Positions 1 to 5,202 of a stretch of 5,202 bases of DNA are shown in pieces. Positions within the stretch are counted from its first letter, which is position 1; every line of letters starts with the position of its first letter. The DNA lies in contig JAEENZ010000150.1 in assembly GCA_016283985.1 (NCBI GenBank), positions 1 through 5,202 on the forward strand, read 5' to 3'. This DNA is from Bacteroidales bacterium (lineage in GTDB: Bacteria > Bacteroidota > Bacteroidia > Bacteroidales > UBA932). The translations under genes were made by a program, and so were the position numbers. The notes beneath the pieces were generated by a model that searched no databases, was not told the DNA's origin, and saw only the letters and a list, made by a program, of their open reading frames with translations.

Positions 1-334
1 AGTTGAACTGGTCGAAATAAACATATTTGCACTTAAGCGAGATGTCTCCATATTCGGCAAATCCGGCATCGATTCCTGTTTTTATCAAATCCCAGTACTC
101 CCCGGGCTGAGACGAGGGGATTGCGACCGCGATGTCGAACGACTTCTTTGTCCTTTTGAACGCTACGGCGGAAGTGTGCAGGTTATACTTATAAGATTCC
201 TTATCCAATACCGACCTTATTGCCGCCAGGGCCTCGTCGGATACCCGTCCCCTGTTGTGGAGCACCCGGTCCACAGTGCCGACGGATACGCCGGCCAGTT
301 CTGCGATTTGTTTTATGGTTAGCTGTTGGGCCAT
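1..334 (-). CDS. LacI-family transcriptional regulator, 5' part (cut by left window edge)
   Basis: I translated 111 codons from ATG at 334 down to 2; the rest lies outside the window. Residues 5-50 form a LacI-type helix-turn-helix: LTIKQIAELAGVSVGTVDRV (5-24), then HNRGRVSDEAL and a third helix ending KYN near 51. From about residue 66 (FDIAVAIPSS) the start of a periplasmic-binding-protein-like sensor domain is visible, the family's sugar-binding module. Two departures from classic LacI/PurR are seen: GTVDR replaces ATVSR, and the hinge-helix motif LARSL is not kept (about HTSAV, with Val57 where the minor-groove Leu would be by eye alignment). The HNRGRVS style is, from memory, common among Bacteroidota regulators with sugar-binding sensor domains. 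It is divergent from the SDR-led operon and shares its control region, so it probably controls that operon and itself (inference). Start choice: the first ATG before the HTH, just after an AT-rich leader. Confidence 0.9.
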   Translation of the reverse strand, partial: MAQQLTIKQIAELAGVSVGTVDRVLHNRGRVSDEALAAIRSVLDKESYKYNLHTSAVAFKRTKKSFDIAVAIPSSQPGEYWDLIKTGIDAGFAEYGDISLKCKYVYFDQFN

Positions 335-350
335 TTTAAATTGTAAAGCA

Positions 351-381
351 CAAAAATACAAAATAATTGTGTTCGGGCACA
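351..381 (-). promoter_or_regulatory. Predicted Bacteroidota-type promoter of the LacI-family gene
   Basis: On the minus strand, TATTTTTG (358 down to 351) matches the Bacteroidota -7 consensus TAnnTTTG exactly. TGTG (381 down to 378) is a three-of-four match to the -33 TTTG, with a 19-nt spacer. Transcription would begin near 343-346, giving a leader of only about 10 nt before the ATG at 334. The -33 element coincides with one arm of the palindrome at 368-381, which would allow autorepression. The -33 match is weak, so the call rests mainly on the -7 box and its location. Confidence 0.55.
368..381. promoter_or_regulatory. Putative LacI-type operator, copy 1
   Basis: TGTGTTCGGGCACA is an imperfect palindrome centred on CG (374/375). 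Five of seven base pairs are symmetric: the TGTG/CACA arms plus the central CG. A CG-centred, even-length palindrome is the hallmark of LacI-family operators. It matches the second copy at 424-437 in 12 of 14 positions. It lies over the -33 and spacer of the regulator's own predicted promoter and just upstream of the -33 of the operon promoter. Binding by the adjacent regulator is inferred. Confidence 0.6.
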
Positions 382-387
382 TAATGG

Positions 388-418
388 TTTGATTTTTTGG
401 AATTATTGCATAAATTTG
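388..418 (+). promoter_or_regulatory. Predicted Bacteroidota-type promoter of the SDR-Nramp-GH-MFS operon
   Basis: TTTG at 388-391 (-33) and TAAATTTG at 411-418 (-7, exact match to TAnnTTTG) are separated by 19 nt, as in housekeeping sigma promoters of Bacteroidota. The transcript would start near 424-427, leaving a leader of about 30 nt rich in A and T (AATATTATATATAG) before the ATG at 457. There is no Shine-Dalgarno sequence, which is usual for this phylum. The second palindrome (424-437) sits at the predicted start site, a position suited to repression. Confidence 0.75.
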
Positions 419-423
419 CATCA

Positions 424-437
424 TGTGTGCGGACACA
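424..437. promoter_or_regulatory. Putative LacI-type operator, copy 2
   Basis: TGTGTGCGGACACA is centred on CG (430/431), with perfect 5-bp arms TGTGT/ACACA and six of seven symmetric pairs. It is the more symmetric of two related sites whose centres lie 56 bp apart. It begins right after the -7 box and covers the predicted transcription start, so a bound repressor would block the operon promoter. In RNA the same bases could form a small hairpin (425-429 with 434-438, loop CGGA), which is a less likely alternative explanation. Confidence 0.65.
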
Positions 438-456
438 CCTTTAATATTATATATAG

Positions 457-1212
457 ATGAGAAGACTTGAAGGAAAAGTAGCAGTAGTGACCGGAGGTTC
501 CAGGGACATAGGCCGTGCCATCTCCGTAAAACTGGCTTCCATGGGTGCCAGGGTATGCATCAATTACAATCACAATGAGGCCAAGGCAAAGGAAACGCTC
601 GAAATGGTAAAACAGGCCGGGGGAGAGGCTATCCTCTTCAAGGCTGATGTTACCAAGGCTGATGAGGTCGCGGCAATGCTGGAAACCACTGCAAAAGCTT
701 TCGGAGGCCATATAGATATCCTGGTCAACAATGCCGGCGGAATAATGGGCCGCAAGAAGATAGAAGAGCAGGATGAGAACTGGTATCATACCGTCCTGGA
801 CCTTAATTTCAAGAGCTGCTGGCTTTGCACCAGGGATGTGCTCAAATATATGGGCAAAGGTGGCAGCATAGTGAACATCTCTTCCCAGGCTGCACGTGAC
901 GGCGGTGGTGCCGGCTCTTCCATCTATGCCTGCGGAAAAGCGGCGATGCTTTGCCACACCCGTGCCATGGCAAAGGAACTCGGCCCCCGCGGCATTCGCG
1001 TGAACGCTGTCTGCCCCGGCATGATCAATACTTACTTCCACGACACTTTTACGGCTCCTGAAGGCCGTGAAGCCCTTCACCGCAGCGCTCCTCTGCGCAG
1101 GGAAGGGGAAGCTCCTGAAGTGGCCGACCTTGTCTGCTTCCTTGCAAGCGACGAATCTGCGTACATCACCGGAAACGGTGTGGATATAAACGGAGGCTGC
1201 CTTTTCTCATAA
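457..1212 (+). CDS. Short-chain dehydrogenase/reductase (classical SDR, FabG-like)
   Basis: This 251-residue cytosolic Rossmann-fold oxidoreductase is of normal classical-SDR length. Visible landmarks are the dinucleotide loop TGGSRDIG at 12-19, the NNAGG motif at 91-95, the structural Asn117, catalytic Ser143 (NISS), Tyr157 and Lys161 (YACGK), the CPG turn at 186-188 and the C-terminal ITGNGVDINGG at 237-247. The catalytic Asn-Ser-Tyr-Lys set is complete, so it should be active with NAD(H) or NADP(H). One oddity is Asp17 where TGxxxGIG usually has its second glycine. The substrate cannot be read from sequence. As first gene of an operon with a glycoside hydrolase and two transporters under a LacI-type regulator, it probably oxidises or reduces a sugar, sugar acid or polyol (inference). 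General FabG-like annotation would be misleading, since no fatty-acid genes are near. The start is the ATG six codons before the first beta strand. Confidence 0.93.
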   Translation: MRRLEGKVAVVTGGSRDIGRAISVKLASMGARVCINYNHNEAKAKETLEMVKQAGGEAILFKADVTKADEVAAMLETTAKAFGGHIDILVNNAGGIMGRKKIEEQDENWYHTVLDLNFKSCWLCTRDVLKYMGKGGSIVNISSQAARDGGGAGSSIYACGKAAMLCHTRAMAKELGPRGIRVNAVCPGMINTYFHDTFTAPEGREALHRSAPLRREGEAPEVADLVCFLASDESAYITGNGVDINGGCLFS

Positions 1213-1215
1213 ACG

Positions 1216-2475
1216 GTGAAAAAGATTTTCGGACATATCGGCCGATGGATTGCAATGGTTGGGCCCGGGCTGTTCTGCTTGGGCTTTACTATTGGAACAG
1301 GCAGCGTGACCTCCATGGTCAAGTCCGGAAGCATGTTCGGCACCAGCCTTCTGTGGGTGCTTGCCATCAGCGCATTCTTCACTTGGGTAATGACAGAGGC
1401 CTACGGCCGTTTTGGAGTAGTGACGGGAGATACCGCCATCCACGGGGTGAAGAACAATCTGAAAGGGGGCAGGATATGGGCGGTGATTCTCATCGCCGGC
1501 CTGGTAATCAGCCAGTGGATCAGCCTGTCGAGCATCCTTAACATCACATCAAATGCCGTTGCCGAGGTTCTGCGCCTGAGCATCCCTTCCCTCGGGGACG
1601 GTTCGTCTTATTGGATAGTGCTCGGGATGGCAGTACTGATTGCCGGAACTGTCTGGTTCGTTCTCAATCGTGGCAATTATGGCAGTTTCGAGAAGATCTT
1701 GTCGGTGCTGGTTACACTGATGGGTATCGCCTTCATCATTTCCATGTTCATAGAACTTCCGGAACCCGGCACAATTGCCAGAGGATTCGTTCCTTCGATA
1801 CCGGACAGTCCAGATGCCCGACTTTTCATAGCTGCTTTCGTAGGGACCACGATGTCTTCGCCGACTTTCGTCATACGCCCGATGCTCGTGAAGAGCAAAG
1901 GCTGGGGTGCGGGCGACCGGAAGACGCAGAGCCGCGATGCCGCGGTAAGCGCGTCTTTGACTTTCATTATCAGTGCCTCGATTATGATATGTGCGGCAGG
2001 GGTGCTGTTTTCCCGTGGGATTGTCGTGGAGAAGGTCCTGGATATGATCTATGTGCTTCAGCCCATAGCCGGCCGCTTTGCCGTGGCAGTTTTCGTGGTG
2101 GGCCTGCTTAGCGCAGGGTTATCTTCCCTGTTCCCTATAATGATGCTTGCGCCGGAACTCATTAGCGATTATCGCGAGGGTGAGATGCAAACGGGCACGC
2201 CTATGTTCAAGATTCTGACCGGAATCGCCGCCCTGGTCGGTCTTACAATCCCGATTCTGGGCACCAGCCCGGTAATCACCCAGATTGCCTCCCAGGTTAC
2301 GCTTGTTTTCGTGCTGCCTCTGGTAATCCTGTTGATGCTTATACTTATAAACAAGCGCAAGGTTATGGGCGATGCACGGCCGGGAGTCTTTTTCAGCATC
2401 TTGATGATACTGGCATTCATTTTTGCCTGCGTGGTTTCATACACCGGCATCATATCTCTGGGCAAACTGTTTTAA
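1216..2475 (+). CDS. Nramp-family-related transporter with non-canonical substrate site
   Basis: A 419-residue integral membrane protein with about 11 hydrophobic segments, the length and layout of Nramp/APC-superfamily (LeuT-fold) carriers. Family likeness is clear at the N-terminus (MVGPGLF, 14-20; SGSMFGTSLLW, 38-47) and near the C-terminus (Q360, LP at 367-368, then NKRKVMG at 379-385, like the Nramp DRKLMG loop). The metal-binding residues are mostly absent: the TM1 DPGN motif aligns by eye with GTGS (27-30), and the TM6 MPH motif with MSS (213-215), keeping only Met213. Transport of Mn2+/Fe2+ in the standard way is therefore unlikely. Nramp-related proteins with altered sites that move Mg2+ or Al3+ are known, but here the sugar-operon context suggests an organic or other substrate (inference). 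It starts at GTG 1216, only 3 nt after the SDR stop, implying translational coupling; an in-frame ATG at 1255 (Met14) would cut into TM1. Confidence 0.85.
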   Translation: MKKIFGHIGRWIAMVGPGLFCLGFTIGTGSVTSMVKSGSMFGTSLLWVLAISAFFTWVMTEAYGRFGVVTGDTAIHGVKNNLKGGRIWAVILIAGLVISQWISLSSILNITSNAVAEVLRLSIPSLGDGSSYWIVLGMAVLIAGTVWFVLNRGNYGSFEKILSVLVTLMGIAFIISMFIELPEPGTIARGFVPSIPDSPDARLFIAAFVGTTMSSPTFVIRPMLVKSKGWGAGDRKTQSRDAAVSASLTFIISASIMICAAGVLFSRGIVVEKVLDMIYVLQPIAGRFAVAVFVVGLLSAGLSSLFPIMMLAPELISDYREGEMQTGTPMFKILTGIAALVGLTIPILGTSPVITQIASQVTLVFVLPLVILLMLILINKRKVMGDARPGVFFSILMILAFIFACVVSYTGIISLGKLF

Positions 2476-2489
2476 ATCTCCCGGAGATT
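2475..2489. repeat. Perfect inverted repeat in the Nramp-GH gap
   Basis: AATCTCC-C-GGAGATT has perfect 7-bp arms around one base and begins on the last base of the Nramp-like gene's stop codon. As RNA it could form a 6-bp stem with a 3-nt loop. No T-run follows, so it is not a typical intrinsic terminator. It might shield the transcript end or tune expression between genes, or be a small protein-binding palindrome; it may also be chance. Confidence 0.45.
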
Positions 2490-2504
2490 CATTATGTTTG
2501 TATA

Positions 2505-4682
2505 ATGCGAAGAATCCTTATACTTTTGCTGTTCCTGTCGGGCATCCAGGCCTTTGCGGGAACGTCGCACGATATAGCTTCCCTTGCCAAATGGGGGCCT
2601 TACTCGAAGGAATACTACGGGATTTCCCATATCAACGACCTGTCTTCCGGGATCCAGGTGGAATTCTGTCTGGTGCCCGGGCAGTACCGTCGCAATTTCA
2701 AGGTGCCGTGCGCGCTTTTCGAGTCCTGGGTCCATCCATGGAAGGTGTCGGCGGATATGCGGCATATCACTTATCGCCATGACATAGAATGGAAGGACCG
2801 TGTTTTCGTGGATGCCACGTATCATGTGGTTTCAGACAGCAAGGTCCTGCTGGAGGCGCGTTGCGTAAACAATACGGACCAGATCCAGAACATCAACCTA
2901 CAGCTCGCCGTACGTAAGGCAGGTGGCGCCGATGGCAGATGGACTCCCAAGATCGTAGAAGGGGACGGCTTCTTTACTGTCAGGTATCCCGAAGTTGACG
3001 CGGTTTATGGAATAGCGTGGAATTATCCCATGAGTGAGGTGCGCCAGTTCCGCTGCGCCAAGCTTGAGCACCTGATGCCCCTGAAGGCCCACGACCACGT
3101 GTTCAAGAACCTGAAGGGAGACCTGAAAGGGCACTACACCGCCAATTTCCTGAGGCCGGTAACCCTGAGGCCGCAGAGCGATACTACGATTGTGCAGATG
3201 ATCGTATGTGGGAAGGAAGAGTATGTGCGAAGGGAATTGGAAGCATGGGCGGATGAGCTTCCCGGGTTCGGGAGTGACATCACATCCGTCCCCCTCGGCA
3301 TCCAACTCCTGCAGGCCACCCTCCTCACGAATGTGGTCTATCCTATAGATGCCTTCGGCGAACCCATACGGCATTTCTGCCCGGGCAAGCGCTGGAACAG
3401 CCTCTATACCTGGGACTGCGGGTTCATCGGCTGGGCCATGAGCCTGATAGATGCTTCCCGCGGATACGAAGTCATCCGCCAGTACACTACGACCCCGGAA
3501 GAAGATGCACCGTTCGTGCATCACGGCACGCCCCTGGCGACCCAGATACTGGCCATGGGAGACGTGTGGATGAACGGAGGATCGGATGAAGCCCAGCTTA
3601 GGGAGATATATCCGCGCCTGAAGCGTTTCTATGATTATATGACCGGGGAGCGTTTCCGCAAGGCAAGCGGCCTTCTGGAGACGTGGAACCTGTTCTATAA
3701 CAGCGGCGGATGGGATGATTATCCTCCGCAGTGGACCCTGCGCCCGCAGAAGGAACTGCGTTCGCGGACGCTGCCCATGGTGTCTGCGTCTTATTATATA
3801 AGGTGTGCGAGGATACTGCGCCTGATGGCATCGCATCTGGGTGAAAAGAAGGATGTCCGGCAGTTCGATGCCGACATCAAGGCCATGGCGGATGGCATCC
3901 TCAAAAACGCATGGGATGCCGATTCCGGTTATTTCGGGTACGTGGAGCATGATGCTGAAGGCAAGGCTCTGCGTATTTTCACCACGGCGGAAGGCGTCAA
4001 CTACAACATGGGCCTGGACGGCGTGACGCCGCTGGTTGCGGGAATAACTGATGAAGCCCAGAAAGAAGCGCTCCTGGGGCATATCTTTACCAAAGGAGAG
4101 TTGTGGAGCGACTGCGGAATCAGTGCCGTGGATCAGCGTGCGCCTTATTACCGTGAGGACGGATATTGGAATGGAACCGTGTGGATGCCCCATCAGATGA
4201 TACTTTGGAAGACCATGCTGGACCTTGGACTTCCGGAAAAGGCCAGGCTTATCGCGGATACTGCCCTGGAGAACTGGGAAAGGGAGTGTGAGGATTCATA
4301 CAACTGCTACGAGCATTTCATGATAAAGACCGGACGTGGGGGAGGGTGGTACAACTTCTCCGGCCTGTCTTCGCCCATCCTGAACTGGTGGTGCGCCTAC
4401 AACAGGCCCGGTACGGTTTCGACCGGCTTCGGCACGCTGGTCAGCCAGCCTGTCTGGAATGAGGGGAAGACGGAGTTCAGTGCGACGCTGGAATTCGACA
4501 GGGAACTGGTCGGGAAAAGTGTATCTTTGCTGATATGTGCTGCTCCGGGAGAGTATGCCGTCGGATTGAAGGGCGGAAAAACGGTAAAAGTTTCTCAAAA
4601 TGGGAATGGTCTTGTGGAAATCACCCTTGTCGTTCCAAGGAAATCGCTATTTTTGCATTTAAATAAAAAGCAGGCTGAGTGA
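2505..4682 (+). CDS. Periplasmic glycoside hydrolase, (alpha/alpha)6 barrel, GH63/MGH1-like
   Basis: A 725-residue exported enzyme. Residues 1-18 are a Sec signal peptide (MRR, hydrophobic core, AFA then Gly19); no lipobox Cys, so it should be soluble in the periplasm. About 20-250 is an N-terminal beta-rich domain, about 255-635 the helical barrel, and about 640-715 a small C-terminal beta domain. Barrel landmarks are NSLYTWDCGF (298-307), GGWDDYPPQW (401-410), NYNMGLDG (499-506), GYWNGTVWMPHQ (553-564) and CYEHF (601-605) followed by GGGWYNFSG. In GH63 (E. coli YgjK) the acid is an Asp in a WD/MD motif and the base a Glu late in the barrel; by position Asp404 and Glu603 are my candidates. 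These inverting enzymes act on alpha-linked glucosides, mannosides or glycosyl-glycerates; the true substrate is unknown. It lies 29 nt after the Nramp-like gene and overlaps the MFS start by 1 nt. The start is the ATG giving a clean signal peptide. GH37 trehalase is a less likely alternative. Confidence 0.85.
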   Translation: MRRILILLLFLSGIQAFAGTSHDIASLAKWGPYSKEYYGISHINDLSSGIQVEFCLVPGQYRRNFKVPCALFESWVHPWKVSADMRHITYRHDIEWKDRVFVDATYHVVSDSKVLLEARCVNNTDQIQNINLQLAVRKAGGADGRWTPKIVEGDGFFTVRYPEVDAVYGIAWNYPMSEVRQFRCAKLEHLMPLKAHDHVFKNLKGDLKGHYTANFLRPVTLRPQSDTTIVQMIVCGKEEYVRRELEAWADELPGFGSDITSVPLGIQLLQATLLTNVVYPIDAFGEPIRHFCPGKRWNSLYTWDCGFIGWAMSLIDASRGYEVIRQYTTTPEEDAPFVHHGTPLATQILAMGDVWMNGGSDEAQLREIYPRLKRFYDYMTGERFRKASGLLETWNLFYNSGGWDDYPPQWTLRPQKELRSRTLPMVSASYYIRCARILRLMASHLGEKKDVRQFDADIKAMADGILKNAWDADSGYFGYVEHDAEGKALRIFTTAEGVNYNMGLDGVTPLVAGITDEAQKEALLGHIFTKGELWSDCGISAVDQRAPYYREDGYWNGTVWMPHQMILWKTMLDLGLPEKARLIADTALENWERECEDSYNCYEHFMIKTGRGGGWYNFSGLSSPILNWWCAYNRPGTVSTGFGTLVSQPVWNEGKTEFSATLEFDRELVGKSVSLLICAAPGEYAVGLKGGKTVKVSQNGNGLVEITLVVPRKSLFLHLNKKQAE
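4627..4655 (+). promoter_or_regulatory. Weak candidate internal promoter ahead of the MFS gene
   Basis: Inside the 3' end of the hydrolase gene, TTG (4627-4629) and TATTTTTG (4648-4655, exact TAnnTTTG) are 18 nt apart, in a locally AT-rich stretch. Transcription would start near 4661-4664, about 20 nt before the MFS ATG at 4682. Exact TAnnTTTG matches are expected about once per strand by chance in a window of this size, so this is only a candidate. Confidence 0.3.
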
Positions 4683-5202
4683 TGCAGACCAAAAAGAGCT
4701 TCAATTTCTGGCAGTGGAAGGTCATCATCTGTTCGATGATCGGCTACTCGATGTTCTATTTCGTTCGGAAGAACTTTTCGTTCGCGATGCCCGTGCTGGG
4801 CGCTGAATATGGCATCAAGGATACCAGTTTCGGTATAATCCTTACGCTTGGAGGGCTGGTATACGGGGTGAGCAAGTTCATCAACGGGTTCATCGCCGAC
4901 CGCACCAACGCCCGCTGGCATCTGGTCATAGCGCTCAGCATCTGCGTGGCGCTGAACGCTGCATTCGGCTGGAGTCCCCAGATAAGCCGTTGGATTTCCG
5001 GTGCGGCGGATGGGCCGGATTTCGTGGGTGTGCTGATCGGCTGCACTGCAGTATTCATCATACTTAACAACGTCTTCCAGGGTGCCGGATTCGCGCCCTG
5101 CAACCGCCTGCTGGTGCACTGGGTGCCGCCGAAGGAACTGGCGACCAAGATGTCGATTTGGAATGTATCCCATTCCGTCGGAGCCGGCATCGTGGCCGTG
5201 CT
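4682..5202 (+). CDS. MFS transporter, GlpT/UhpT-like (OPA family), N-terminal part (cut by right edge)
   Basis: 173 codons are visible, starting at an ATG that overlaps the hydrolase stop as TGATG, a strong sign of translational coupling. The protein begins with a short Lys-containing cytosolic tail, then GYSMFYFVRKNFSFAMP (21-37), YGVSKFINGFIADRTN (61-76), FQGAGFAPCNRLLVHWVP (132-149) and IWNVSHSVGAGI (159-170). These match, in order, the YLVRKNFALAMP, YGFSKFIMGSVSDRSN, FQGMGWPPCGRTMVHW and WNCAHNVGGGI blocks of E. coli GlpT. Arg29 corresponds to GlpT Arg45, one of the two phosphate-binding arginines; Lys65 and His164 also match conserved polar residues (Lys80, His165). The second binding Arg lies beyond the window. 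The family exchanges organic phosphates for phosphate across the inner membrane, but Bacteroidota members in glycoside operons may carry unphosphorylated sugars or acids (inference). The loop before TM4 (about 98-113) is longer than in GlpT. Confidence 0.9.
   Translation, partial: MQTKKSFNFWQWKVIICSMIGYSMFYFVRKNFSFAMPVLGAEYGIKDTSFGIILTLGGLVYGVSKFINGFIADRTNARWHLVIALSICVALNAAFGWSPQISRWISGAADGPDFVGVLIGCTAVFIILNNVFQGAGFAPCNRLLVHWVPPKELATKMSIWNVSHSVGAGIVAV

Noticed and set aside
421..1080. 219-codon minus-strand open frame opposite the SDR
   Set aside because: It is an antisense shadow of the SDR, with no recognisable domain or promoter of its own.
1216..2475. Reading the second gene as an ordinary Mn2+/Fe2+ MntH transporter
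   Set aside because: The DPGN and MPH metal-binding motifs are not present at the expected places, and the neighbours are sugar-related.
2493..2500. TATGTTTG, an exact TAnnTTTG match just before the hydrolase start
   Set aside because: No -33 TTG lies at a suitable distance, and a transcript from it would start at or after the ATG; more likely chance.
2898..4193. 431-codon open frame on the minus strand inside the hydrolase gene
   Set aside because: It lies wholly opposite a well-supported gene with clear GH motifs, has no recognisable domain, and is rich in His, Arg and Pro in the way antisense shadows of GC-rich genes are.
4522..4529. TATCTTTG, an exact TAnnTTTG match inside the hydrolase gene
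   Set aside because: No TTG is found 18-21 nt upstream, and it lies more than 150 nt before the next gene start; matches of this short motif are expected by chance.
4595..5190. Two overlapping minus-strand open frames opposite the MFS gene
   Set aside because: The plus strand encodes an unmistakable GlpT-like protein here; the antisense frames have no family features.
1..5202. CRISPR array, insertion sequence, tRNA/rRNA genes or phage genes
   Set aside because: I saw no spaced direct repeats, transposase motifs, terminal inverted repeats or RNA-gene sequences; coding density is high and all genes look like normal metabolic genes.

Overview
The window looks like a chromosomal carbohydrate-use locus from a Bacteroidota (Bacteroidales-type) bacterium. 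The main evidence is the promoter style: the intergenic region carries exact matches to the Bacteroidota -7 element TAnnTTTG at the expected distance from a -33 TTTG-like element. Starts lack a consistent Shine-Dalgarno sequence, and the genes are moderately GC-rich with a short AT-rich divergent control region. The genus cannot be set from this window.

Layout: positions 1-334 (minus strand) hold the 5' part of a LacI-type regulator that runs off the left edge. Positions 335-456 are a divergent control region with one promoter facing each way and two near-identical 14-bp palindromes centred on CG (TGTGTTCGGGCACA at 368-381 and TGTGTGCGGACACA at 424-437). These are the best candidates for operators of the regulator. 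From 457 to the right edge, four genes run on the plus strand with almost no space between them: an SDR oxidoreductase (457-1212), an Nramp-fold membrane transporter lacking most of the metal-binding motif (1216-2475), a signal-peptide-bearing (alpha/alpha)6 glycoside hydrolase of GH63/MGH1-like type (2505-4682), and an MFS transporter of the GlpT/UhpT organophosphate:phosphate antiporter type (from 4682, cut by the right edge). Gaps are 3 nt, 29 nt and a 1-nt TGATG overlap, so this is very probably one operon.

Inferred working model: the regulator senses a sugar-like ligand and releases the operators. The hydrolase cuts a glycoside in the periplasm. One or both inner-membrane transporters import a product, and the SDR oxidises or reduces it in the cytoplasm. 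No SusC/SusD pair is visible, so the outer-membrane step is either elsewhere or supplied by porins. The most unusual element is the Nramp-like protein: its TM1 DPGN motif reads GTGS and its TM6 MPH reads MSS, and it sits in a sugar operon, so it may carry something other than a transition metal.
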